A stretch of DNA of 15,993 bases from an uncultured Thermomonas sp. (GTDB lineage: Bacteria; Pseudomonadota; Gammaproteobacteria; Xanthomonadales; Xanthomonadaceae), in assembly GCA_946480065.1 (NCBI GenBank), contig CAMLJA010000015.1, positions 1 to 15,993 of the forward strand. Reading direction: 5' to 3'. This document shows positions 1 to 8,548 of this stretch, piece by piece. The stretch's first letter is position 1. Every line of letters starts with the position of its first letter. The notes under the pieces are model-generated. The model did no database searches. It saw only the letters and a program-made list of their open reading frames with translations, and was not told where the DNA came from. The position numbers and the translations under genes are program-made.

Positions 1-1536
1 ATGCGGCCGGACTGGTGGCGCGCGCACATGCACCCCGACGACCGCGCCGAGGCGGCGCTGCCGGTCGCGCACCTGCAGGCGCACCCGCTGCTCACGCGCG
101 ACTACCGGGTAGTGGATTCGACCGGCGCCACCCGCCACGTGCACGAGCGCATCCAGCGGCTCGCCGGCGGCAACGGCCAGCCGCTGCAGGTGGTGGCCAG
201 CTGGACGGACCAGTCCGAGGCGCGCGCGCAGGCCGCGCAGCTGAGCTACGTGGCCCACCACGACGGGCTGACCGGCCTGCCCAACCGGCAGCTGCTGCAG
301 CTCTACCTGGACGCCGCCGCCCAGCGTCCCGACGCGCGGCTGGCGGTGGTGGTGGCCGACCTCAACCGGCTGCGCGCGATCAACGACACCCTGGGCCACG
401 CGGTCGGCGACCAGGCGCTGCAGGCGGCCGCGCGGATGCTGTCGATGCTGGCACCGCAGGGCGCGTTCGTCGCGCGCCTGGGCGGCGACGAATTCGTGGT
501 GGTGCTGGCGGACGACGACGAGGCCGCCGCCGCCGGCTTCGCGCATGCGCTGGTGGACGCGTTCTCGCGCCCGCTGCTGGCCGGGCACGAGCTGGTGGTC
601 ACCGCCAACGCCGGCGTGGCGCTGTTCCCGCGCGACGGCGCCGGCGCCGAACTGCTGCTGCGGCACGCCGAGCTGGCGCTGTACGAGGCGAAGCGCCAGG
701 GCCCGGGGCGGATGGGGTTCTTCGATGCCGGCCTGTCCAGCGGCGCCGAGCGCCGGCTGGCGGTGGAGAACGGCCTGCGCCAGGCGCTGGCGCGCGAGGA
801 GCTGCGCGTGCACTACCAGCCGCAGCTGGCGCTGGCCGACGGCGCGCTGGTCGGGCTGGAGGCGCTGGTGCGCTGGCAGCACCCGGAGTGGGGGCTGGTG
901 CCGCCGGGCGAATTCATCCCGGTGGCGGAGGAGATCGGGCTGATCGAGGAGATCGGCCTGTGGGTGATGGAAGCGGCCTGCCGGCAGCTGCGGGCGTGGG
1001 ACGCCGAGGGCGTGCACGCACCCTGCGTGGCGGTGAACTGCTCGGTGCGCCAGCTGGACCCCGACCTCTTCCCGGCCCAGGTGGCCGAAGTGCTGGCGCG
1101 CACCGGGGTGGCGCCCGCGCGGCTGGAGCTGGAGATAACCGAGTCGATGCTGATGCGGGAACCGGAGCGCGCGATCGCGGTGCTGCGGATGCTGACCGAG
1201 GCCGGCCTGCGGCTGGCGATCGACGACTTCGGCACCGGCCATTCGTCGCTGGCCTACCTCAAGCGCATGCCGCTGGCGCGCCTGAAGATCGACCGCGCGT
1301 TCGTGGGCGGCATCGGTCGCGATCCCAACGACGAACAGATTTGCCGCGCGGTGATCGCGCTGTCGCGCAGCCTGGGCCTGCAGACGCTGGCCGAGGGCGT
1401 GGAGCACCCGCACGAGGTGGCGTTCCTGCGCCGCGAAGGCTGCGACCTGGCGCAGGGCTACCTGTTCGGACGGCCGATGCCGCCCTCGGAGCTGCCGGCG
1501 TGGCTGGCCGGGCGCGCGGCGCCCGCCATCGTCTAG
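1..1536 (+). CDS. PAS-GGDEF-EAL cyclic-di-GMP signalling protein (5' end probably outside window)
   Basis: Bifunctional-type enzyme of cyclic-di-GMP turnover: a GGDEF domain (makes c-di-GMP) followed by an EAL domain (hydrolyses it). Residue numbers count from position 1. Residues 1-75 look like the second half of a PAS fold (HPDD at 11-14), so the true start is probably upstream and the ATG at position 1 is likely internal. The GGDEF domain spans about 85-240 with an intact GGDEF at 161-165; I see no RxxD inhibitory site just before it. The EAL domain spans about 255-500 with E287-A-L, N346, the ELEITES block near 376-382, DDFGTG at 408-413, K429, AEGVE at 464-468 and Q485, so phosphodiesterase activity is plausible. 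No membrane segment is seen in the visible part. The gene converges on the epimerase-like gene with only 3 bases between stops. The net direction of activity cannot be told from sequence. Confidence 0.93.
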   Translation: MRPDWWRAHMHPDDRAEAALPVAHLQAHPLLTRDYRVVDSTGATRHVHERIQRLAGGNGQPLQVVASWTDQSEARAQAAQLSYVAHHDGLTGLPNRQLLQLYLDAAAQRPDARLAVVVADLNRLRAINDTLGHAVGDQALQAAARMLSMLAPQGAFVARLGGDEFVVVLADDDEAAAAGFAHALVDAFSRPLLAGHELVVTANAGVALFPRDGAGAELLLRHAELALYEAKRQGPGRMGFFDAGLSSGAERRLAVENGLRQALAREELRVHYQPQLALADGALVGLEALVRWQHPEWGLVPPGEFIPVAEEIGLIEEIGLWVMEAACRQLRAWDAEGVHAPCVAVNCSVRQLDPDLFPAQVAEVLARTGVAPARLELEITESMLMREPERAIAVLRMLTEAGLRLAIDDFGTGHSSLAYLKRMPLARLKIDRAFVGGIGRDPNDEQICRAVIALSRSLGLQTLAEGVEHPHEVAFLRREGCDLAQGYLFGRPMPPSELPAWLAGRAAPAIV

Positions 1537-1539
1537 CGG

Positions 1540-2196
1540 TCAGCGGCCGAGCCGGTTGATCTCCGCGTTCTCCACCACCGCCGGCGGATCCGGCATCGCC
1601 GCCAGCGCGAGCAGCGCGCGCCCGAGTGCTGCGGTGCTGGTCATGACCGACGGCAGCAGCCGCGCGCCCACGCCCATCAGCGGCGCGCCCACCGCGTACA
1701 GCGGCCGCATCCACGCGTGCGGGCTGCGCTCGCCGTGGGCCGGCTGGATGCCGCCGGGCCGCAGCATCACCGTGCGGACCGGCAGCGCCTGCAGCGCGGC
1801 TTCGGCCTCGCCCTTCACCCGCAGCGGCATGACCCCGCTGGCGGGATTGGCCATCGCCCCGGACACGTACAGGAAGCGGCCGCCGGGGTTGCGCTGCGCG
1901 TAGGCGCGCGCCACCGCCAGGGTGAGGTCCACGGTGACGCGGTGGTATTCGGCTTCCGGCGTGCCCAGCGGCGGGGCGCCGGCGCAGTAGAAGCACGCGT
2001 CCCACGGCGCCAGCCGGTCCTCCACTGGCGCCAGCGCGTCGAACGCTTGGACCAGCAGTTCCTGCACGCGCGGATCGTCGCTGCCGCCCGGGCGCCGCCC
2101 CAGCAGGCCCACCGCGCTCACGTCCGCGCGCGCCAGCACTTCGTGCAGCACGCCTTGCCCCACCAGCCCGGTGGCGCCGGTCATCAGGATGCGCAT
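1540..2196 (-). CDS. NAD(P)-binding epimerase/oxidoreductase-like protein (atypical short-chain dehydrogenase)
   Basis: A 218-residue Rossmann-fold protein of the extended/atypical SDR group. The N-terminus has the dinucleotide motif GATGLVG (7-13), followed by a beta strand ending in GRR (33-35), which would favour NADP. YVSG at 110-113 supplies the usual serine (S112), and LRVKGEAE (125-132) holds the lysine of the SDR active site (K128). The tyrosine expected four residues before that lysine is a proline (P124), so classical SDR chemistry is doubtful; it may act as an NAD(P)-binding or quinone-type reductase like TIP30/HTATIP2 relatives. The ATG at 2196 is chosen because the Rossmann motif follows at once and GAGGA precedes it by 6 bases; a longer in-frame extension upstream is arginine-rich and unlikely. 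It is divergent from the DUF3228 gene. The substrate is unknown. Confidence 0.82.
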   Translation of the reverse strand: MRILMTGATGLVGQGVLHEVLARADVSAVGLLGRRPGGSDDPRVQELLVQAFDALAPVEDRLAPWDACFYCAGAPPLGTPEAEYHRVTVDLTLAVARAYAQRNPGGRFLYVSGAMANPASGVMPLRVKGEAEAALQALPVRTVMLRPGGIQPAHGERSPHAWMRPLYAVGAPLMGVGARLLPSVMTSTAALGRALLALAAMPDPPAVVENAEINRLGR

Positions 2197-2224
2197 GGCG
2201 GTCCTCGCGAAGGAAAGGGAGGCC

Positions 2225-2230
2225 AGTCTA
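2225..2230 (-). promoter_or_regulatory. Putative -10 element for the epimerase-like gene
   Basis: TAGACT on the minus strand lies 28 bases before the ATG at 2196. It matches the -10 consensus at four of six positions. No convincing -35 is visible. Support comes mainly from the same spacing at several other genes in this window. Confidence 0.3.
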
Positions 2231-2259
2231 GCGCCGCGGGCGCGCGGGCCGCGGCGGGC

Positions 2260-2265
2260 GAGAAT
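2260..2265 (+). promoter_or_regulatory. Putative -10 element for the DUF3228 gene
   Basis: GAGAAT followed by GGCCGC lies 28 bases before the ATG at 2294. It matches four of six -10 consensus positions and has no clear -35. It is back to back with the TAGACT of the divergent gene. Confidence 0.3.
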
Positions 2266-2293
2266 GGCCGCGTCCCACCGCCGCGAGACCCGC

Positions 2294-2851
2294 ATGCGCA
2301 TCGCCCTGACCGACTTCGCCCGCGCCCCGCTGTTCCCGGCGCAGCCGCGCCGCAACGCCATCCAGGACATCGACGCCGACGGCTTCGAGCGCTACCTCAA
2401 TGCGCAGCCGCCGCTGGCGGTGCTGGACGGCTATGCCCCGTTCTGCAAGCTGCACGTGCACCGCAACTGGACCTCCACCCGCTGCATGGCGCTGCCGATC
2501 ACCGACGCCAACCGCCACCTGCTGCGCTCCGACTACGAGGCGCGCAGCGACGCCGAGCTGCCGGTGCTGGTGCGCTGGTTCGAGGGCGTGGAGCCGCCGG
2601 TGGCGGCCTACCTGCTGCCCATCCTCTACAGCCGCGCGCAGCTGGCGAAGGAGGGCAGCCCGGTCGACGCCGATTGGGGCGTGGTGGGCTGCCTCTACAC
2701 GATGGCGCCGGAGGAGCTGCCGATGGCGCCGATCACCCTGCTGCGCAACGCCCTGGGGGTGGAGGAGGGCGGCTCCGGGGTGCCGCTGGACCGGGACGCC
2801 TACCGCCGCAGCGTGGCGTTCTGGCGCGAGCACGCGAACTGGCGGGGCTAG
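2294..2851 (+). CDS. DUF3228 family protein
   Basis: A 185-residue soluble protein with no signal peptide or membrane segment. From memory it matches the DUF3228 family along its full length: an N-terminal TDFAR..LFP segment, a central DGYAPFCKL segment (about residues 47-55), LRSDYEAR around 77-84, ADWGVVGCLYTM around 125-140, and a C-terminal ALGVEEGGSGVPLDRDAYRRS stretch broken over about residues 153-173. The cell role of this family is not known to me. The conserved cysteine and histidine residues (CKLHVH, RCM) could suggest metal or redox chemistry, but that is speculation. Start: the ATG at 2294 is where family similarity begins; a start further upstream would add about 40 arginine-rich residues with no family match. 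It is divergent from the epimerase-like gene, and 94 bases separate it from the outer-membrane protein gene. Confidence 0.85.
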   Translation: MRIALTDFARAPLFPAQPRRNAIQDIDADGFERYLNAQPPLAVLDGYAPFCKLHVHRNWTSTRCMALPITDANRHLLRSDYEARSDAELPVLVRWFEGVEPPVAAYLLPILYSRAQLAKEGSPVDADWGVVGCLYTMAPEELPMAPITLLRNALGVEEGGSGVPLDRDAYRRSVAFWREHANWRG

Positions 2852-2891
2852 CCGCTGCGCGGGGCTGCATCCGGTTCGTGGCCGGGCGCGT

Positions 2892-2929
2892 AGTGGGTGG
2901 GGCCGGCGCGATGCCGGACCGATCCCACT
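2892..2929 (+). other. Imperfect stem-loop ahead of the outer-membrane protein gene
   Basis: AGTGGG at 2892-2897 pairs with CCCACT at 2924-2929, and inside it CCGGC (2903-2907) pairs with GCCGG (2913-2917) around a GCGAT loop, leaving a 5/6-base internal loop. It ends just before the AGGAG ribosome-binding site (2934-2938). It could be a leader structure of the downstream gene or a weak transcript end for the DUF3228 gene; there is no T-run. Confidence 0.3.
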
Positions 2930-2945
2930 CACCAGGAGTCCCCCG

Positions 2946-3716
2946 ATGAATCGAGCTGTCCGCTGCGCCGCACTGCTTGCCTGCCTGGCCCCCACCGCCG
3001 CCTTCGCCCAGGAAGGCCCCAGCTTCTCGTTCTTCGCCGGCCGCGACCTGTCGGTCAGCGGCGACGTCCACAAGGGCGCGGTCTCCCCGATCGCCGACCT
3101 CGGCCCGCTGAACCCCGACCTGGCCGGCATCTCCGCCGAACTGCGGATCGAGTCGCGCTCCTACGACGAGATCTACGGCAAGGCCAACAGCTTCGGGGTG
3201 GAGATGAGCTGGCCGATGGCCAGCGGCGAGGTGTTCGGCCAGCTGCGTTCGACCAGCTCCAGCGACGGCGAGGTGCAGGTGGGCGGCGCCTACGTGCCGG
3301 CGCTGGACGCCACCCTGCCGGTCTACGGCCGCTTCGACGGTTACGACAGCCTGGCGCTGGAAGGCGGCTACCGCCACTACTTCGGCACCGGCAAGGTCCG
3401 GCCGTACATCGCCGGCCGCCTGGGCGCCACCCGCGTCGACGACATCAAGGCCACGTTCTCGATCCCGGACGCCGCCATCACCCTGACCGACGTGCCGTTC
3501 TACGACGGCGGCTGGATGTTCAGCGGCGGCGCCGACCTGGGCCTGCTGTTCGCGGTCAGCGAGAAGGCGTCGCTGGGCGTGGAGGTCGGCATGCGCTACC
3601 ACGGCGACATCAGCGACGACGACAGCGCGCTGGGCGGCCTGGGCCTGGCGCGCATCAACGACACCGGCTCGCGCACCTCGTACCCGGTCAACCTGCGCCT
3701 GCAGGTCCGCTTCTGA
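2946..3716 (+). CDS. Secreted outer-membrane beta-barrel protein, function unknown
   Basis: A 256-residue protein with a clear Sec signal peptide: MNR, a hydrophobic core at about residues 7-18, and an AFA cleavage site ending at residue 21. The mature part is glycine- and aromatic-rich with alternating polar/hydrophobic strands (for example around YIAGRLGATRV, GADLGLLFAV and SLGVEVGMRYHG), typical of an eight- to ten-strand outer-membrane barrel. It ends in RLQVRF; a terminal phenylalanine is the usual barrel-assembly signal. No OmpA-type peptidoglycan-binding domain follows. AGGAG lies 7 bases before the ATG. Two hairpins follow the stop, the second a strong terminator, so this gene ends its own transcript. 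It may be a small OmpW/OmpA-like barrel, but I cannot place it in a named family, and ligand or role is unknown. Confidence 0.82.
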   Translation: MNRAVRCAALLACLAPTAAFAQEGPSFSFFAGRDLSVSGDVHKGAVSPIADLGPLNPDLAGISAELRIESRSYDEIYGKANSFGVEMSWPMASGEVFGQLRSTSSSDGEVQVGGAYVPALDATLPVYGRFDGYDSLALEGGYRHYFGTGKVRPYIAGRLGATRVDDIKATFSIPDAAITLTDVPFYDGGWMFSGGADLGLLFAVSEKASLGVEVGMRYHGDISDDDSALGGLGLARINDTGSRTSYPVNLRLQVRF

Positions 3717-3742
3717 TGCCCACGCGCCATCCCTGAAACGCG

Positions 3743-3770
3743 CGCGCCGCCGGGTGTGGCCGGCGGCGCG
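3743..3770. other. GC-rich hairpin after the outer-membrane protein gene
   Basis: A perfect 11-bp stem (3743-3753 with 3760-3770) encloses a 6-base GTGTGG loop, 26 bases after the stop codon. No T-run follows, so it is probably not an intrinsic terminator alone; it may protect the 3' end of the mRNA or slow polymerase before the terminator at 3803. Confidence 0.45.
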
Positions 3771-3802
3771 ATCCTCCCCCGAGCGCCGGGATGGCGCACG
3801 TT

Positions 3803-3831
3803 ACGCCGGGCACTGTCCCGGCGTTTTTTTT
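3803..3831 (+). terminator. Rho-independent terminator of the outer-membrane protein gene
   Basis: A perfect 8-bp stem, ACGCCGGG (3803-3810) and CCCGGCGT (3817-3824), with loop CACTGT, runs into eight consecutive T residues at 3824-3831. It is oriented to stop plus-strand transcription from 2946-3716. Its last T is also the first base of the reverse-strand stop codon of the 67-residue gene. It has no T-run for the minus direction. Confidence 0.88.
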
Positions 3832-4034
3832 CAGCGGCTGGCGCGCTTCTTGACGGGGGTGGGGGGCTTGCGTTGTTCGGCGGACGAGCGGAACGGCGAG
3901 GACGCCTGGAACTGCCGCAGGGGCGTGTTGCCCAGGACCTCGATGCGGCCGCCGCGGCGGCGGAACTCGGCCAGGTCGGCGGCGATGGACTGGTGCGTTG
4001 CCTCGATGGTGGGCTGCGTGGGCTTGCGGGCCAT
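3831..4034 (-). CDS. Small conserved-looking protein of unknown function (67 aa)
   Basis: A small basic protein I cannot assign to a named family. Residues 1-42 look folded: MARKPTQPTIEATHQS, a predicted helix around IAADLAEFRRRGG, then a short strand RIEVLGNTPLR. Residues 43-67 are a polar, proline- and lysine/arginine-rich tail that is likely disordered. No signal peptide, membrane segment or cysteine is present. It is judged real because AAGGAG sits 5 bases before the ATG and an excellent sigma-70-like promoter lies at 4067-4095. The gene converges on the outer-membrane protein gene, with the terminator between them. The basic tail would suit nucleic-acid or ribosome contact, but that is only a guess from charge. 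Confidence 0.75.
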   Translation of the reverse strand: MARKPTQPTIEATHQSIAADLAEFRRRGGRIEVLGNTPLRQFQASSPFRSSAEQRKPPTPVKKRASR

Positions 4035-4066
4035 GCGTCTCCTTCAGCGTGGGCGGGTGTCTCGTC

Positions 4067-4095
4067 ATTTTATGCGAAAACGCCACTGTTGGCAA
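4067..4095 (-). promoter_or_regulatory. Sigma-70-type promoter of the 67-residue gene
   Basis: On the minus strand, TTGCCA (4095-4090) and TAAAAT (4072-4067) are separated by exactly 17 bases, each matching five of six consensus positions. The predicted RNA start near 4060 would give a leader of about 25 bases including AAGGAG. The -35 overlaps an inverted repeat, GGCAA-GAA-TTGCC (4091-4103), which could be a small operator. Confidence 0.75.
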
Positions 4096-4269
4096 GAATT
4101 GCCGCACAACAGCCGCCAATAGCGCCGAAATTGCAACAATCCGTGCCGCGTGGTCCGCGCCTCCCGCCTGCGGCTGGCGCGCCGCTTCTTGCCGGCTTCA
4201 CGGTGACGCCTTCGCCGCTACCCGCGGCACCTCCAGAGTGGTGGCAGGCAACGCAACGAGGAGCGGCGG

Positions 4270-4827
4270 ATGGACGGCATCGGACTGGGCACGGGCGGGC
4301 GGCGCAACCCGCTGCGGCCGTGGGTATGGGGGATGGCGGCGGCCGTGCTGGCGCTGCCGGCGCTGGCGATGCGGTGGCTGCCCGGGGCGGGCGTGGACTG
4401 GAGCGGCGGCGACTTCCTGGCGATGGGCGCGCTGCTGGCGATCGCCTGCGGCCTGTACGAACTCGGCGCGCGCGCCAGCGGCGACCGCGCCTACCGGGCC
4501 GGCTTCGGGCTGGCGGTGCTGGCCGGGCTGCTGACGGTGTGGGCGAACCTGGCGGTGGGCATGCTGGGCGATACCGGCGACCCGGCCAACCTGCTGTTCG
4601 CCGGGGTGCTGGCGGTGGCGGCACTGGGCGCGCTGGCGGCACGGCTGCGCGCGCCCGGGATGGCGCGGGCCATGGCCGCGGCCGGGGCGGCGCAGCTGCT
4701 GGCGGTCGGCATCGGCATCGCGATCGGCGGCTACCGCGCCAACGAACTGCTGCTCAGCGCCGGCTTCGCGCTGCCGTGGCTGGGCGCCGCGCTGCTGTTC
4801 CGCCACGCCGCCGGAGCCGCGCGTTGA
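4270..4827 (+). CDS. Integral membrane protein, six predicted helices, function unknown
   Basis: A 185-residue hydrophobic protein with predicted membrane segments at about 18-36, 47-66, 78-98, 107-126, 133-153 and 158-176. The WSGGDFLAMGALL (44-56), GLYELGARASGDRAYRAGFG (61-80) and WANLAVGMLGDTGDPANLLF (91-110) segments resemble a family of small uncharacterised bacterial membrane proteins seen beside similar hydrophobic partners; I know no function for it. GAGGAG lies 6 bases before the ATG. The stop codon overlaps the TTG start of the next gene, so the two are probably translated together. No conserved catalytic residue stands out. The 235 bases before it hold the promoter of the opposite-strand small gene; I see no clear promoter for this one. 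Confidence 0.8.
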   Translation: MDGIGLGTGGRRNPLRPWVWGMAAAVLALPALAMRWLPGAGVDWSGGDFLAMGALLAIACGLYELGARASGDRAYRAGFGLAVLAGLLTVWANLAVGMLGDTGDPANLLFAGVLAVAALGALAARLRAPGMARAMAAAGAAQLLAVGIGIAIGGYRANELLLSAGFALPWLGAALLFRHAAGAAR

Positions 4828-5065
4828 ACGCGGTCGGCTGGGCGGTGGGCCTGCTGCTGCTGGCGCTCTCGCTGGCCTACCTGCGCTGGGTGCATCCGGT
4901 CCCGGCGCTGGTGTGCGGGCTGCTGGCGCTGGCCTGCCTGCCGCCGACCGAGGCCGCGCTGGCGCGGCGCAGCGGGTGGCGGGTGCCGGTCGCGGCGAAG
5001 CTGGCCGTCGGGCTGGTCGCGCTGTGGTTCACCCTGGGTGTCAGCGACCTGGGCGACCTGCTGGA

Positions 5066-5084
<19 letters not shown>
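4824..5084 (+). CDS. Small membrane protein coupled to the upstream gene, TTG start (86 aa)
   Basis: An 86-residue protein with three predicted membrane segments (about 4-20, 26-40 and 56-72), joined by an arginine-containing loop. The start is TTG at 4824, which overlaps the upstream TGA (4825-4827) in a TTGA arrangement, with GGAG 7 bases before it. The only nearby alternative, GTG at 4845, would cut off the first helix and lacks a binding site. The overlap implies translational coupling, so this is likely a partner of the six-helix protein. Its 3' end overlaps the convergent ATPase gene by 19 bases. The frame is supported by hydrophobic periodicity and by the end of the open frame; the family is unknown. 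Confidence 0.7.
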
Positions 5085-7534
<2,450 letters not shown>

Positions 7535-7609
7535 GGCGGCGGGCCGGAGGGGACGCGCGCACGGTAGCGCGAAGCCGCGGTGGCGCGCCACGGCGGCCGC
7601 GCTTTCGCC

Positions 7610-7615
7610 GACAAT
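7610..7615 (+). promoter_or_regulatory. Putative -10 element for the acyltransferase gene
   Basis: GACAAT followed by GCCGGG lies 29 bases before the ATG at 7645. It matches four of six -10 positions, with no clear -35. The same hexamer and spacing recur before the methyltransferase gene. Confidence 0.3.
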
Positions 7616-7644
7616 GCCGGGCCGTCCACGAATCCGTCGCCCGA

Positions 7645-8541
7645 ATGCCCTACCTGCGCGTCGCCCTGATCCTGGTGCTGGTGGCCTGCAGCACGATCCT
7701 GCACGTCCTGCCGCTGCTCGCGGTGGCGCTGCTCAAGGCGGCGATGCCGTCGGAACGCCTGCGCCGCGCCGCCAATCCGCTGCTCGCCGGAATCGCCGAG
7801 CGCTGGATCGGCTTCAACAACCGGTTGTGGGATGCCTTCACCGACACCCGGCTCGTGGTCGACGGCGACGCTGCGCCGCGGCCCGACGGCCATTACCTGG
7901 TGCTCGCCAACCACCGCTCGTGGGTGGACATCCTGGTGCTCCAGAAGGTGTTCAACCGGCGCATCCCCATGCTGCGCTTCTTCCTCAAGCGGCAGCTGTT
8001 CTGGGTGCCGCTGCTGGGTCTGGCGTGGTGGGCGCTGGATTTTCCCTTCATGGGCCGCTACACGCCCAAGCAGGTGGCCCGGAACCCGGCGCTGGGGCGG
8101 CGCGACGTGGAGGCGACCCGCCGCGCCTGCGCGAAATTCCGCGACATCCCGGTGGCGATCATGAACTTCGTGGAAGGCACGCGTTTCACCGCGGCCAAGC
8201 ACGCGGCGCAGGGCTCGCCGTACCGCCACCTGCTGAAGCCGAAGTCGGGCGGCGCGGCCTTCGTGCTGGATGCGATGGGCAGCGGCCTGCACGCCATCCT
8301 CGACGTCACCATCGCCTATCCGGGCGGCACGCCCTCGCTGCTGGACCTGCTGGCGGGGCGCATCCCCGAGGTGCGGGTGCGGGTGCGCGAGCGCGCGATC
8401 CCCGAGGCGCTGCTGGCGGGCGACTACCAGAACGACCGCGCCTTCCGCGCCACCTTCCAGCAGTGGATGAACGGGCTGTGGCGCGAGAAGGACAGCGAAC
8501 TCGACGCGCTGCTGGCGATGCCCGGGCGGCCGCCCGGCTGA
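7645..8541 (+). CDS. PlsC/YihG-like lysophospholipid acyltransferase
   Basis: A 298-residue membrane-bound acyltransferase of the 1-acylglycerol-3-phosphate acyltransferase superfamily, expected to move an acyl chain onto a lysophospholipid at the cytoplasmic membrane. An N-terminal helix (about 5-30) is followed by the catalytic NHRSWVD (89-95; H90 and D95 of the HX4D motif), a second block KRQLFWVPLLGLAWW (115-129) with FPFMGRYT, FVEGTRFT (175-182) as the acceptor-binding motif, and IAYPGG (223-228). The wording and length match the YihG subgroup better than short PlsC proteins. The ATG at 7645 puts the hydrophobic helix at the N-terminus; the ribosome-binding site is weak. Its TGA directly abuts the stop of the convergent reductase. 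The exact acceptor (lysophosphatidic acid or another lysolipid) cannot be told from sequence. Confidence 0.88.
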   Translation: MPYLRVALILVLVACSTILHVLPLLAVALLKAAMPSERLRRAANPLLAGIAERWIGFNNRLWDAFTDTRLVVDGDAAPRPDGHYLVLANHRSWVDILVLQKVFNRRIPMLRFFLKRQLFWVPLLGLAWWALDFPFMGRYTPKQVARNPALGRRDVEATRRACAKFRDIPVAIMNFVEGTRFTAAKHAAQGSPYRHLLKPKSGGAAFVLDAMGSGLHAILDVTIAYPGGTPSLLDLLAGRIPEVRVRVRERAIPEALLAGDYQNDRAFRATFQQWMNGLWREKDSELDALLAMPGRPPG

Positions 8542-8548
8542 TCAGCCG
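8522..8548. repeat. Two overlapping perfect palindromes at the junction of convergent genes
   Basis: CCGGGCGGCCGCCCGG (8522-8537, 16 bp) overlaps CGGCTGATCAGCCG (8535-8548, 14 bp). The centre of the second, TGATCA, is the two abutting stop codons of the acyltransferase and reductase genes. With no spacer between genes, this may act as a two-way transcript-end hairpin, though there is no loop or T-run. Confidence 0.5.

Noticed and set aside
2228..3602. Minus-strand frames 2228-3130 and 2733-3602 antisense to DUF3228 and the outer-membrane protein
   Set aside because: No family resemblance, valine/alanine/histidine-rich shadow composition, and they run across two genes with good starts and ribosome-binding sites.
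3803..3831. The terminator as a two-way terminator also serving the 67-residue gene
   Set aside because: In the minus direction the hairpin is preceded by A residues and followed by GTGC, with no T-run.
3754..4122. Plus-strand frame of 122 codons over the small minus-strand gene
   Set aside because: Crosses the terminator and promoter region, has no ribosome-binding site, and the opposite strand has strong expression signals.
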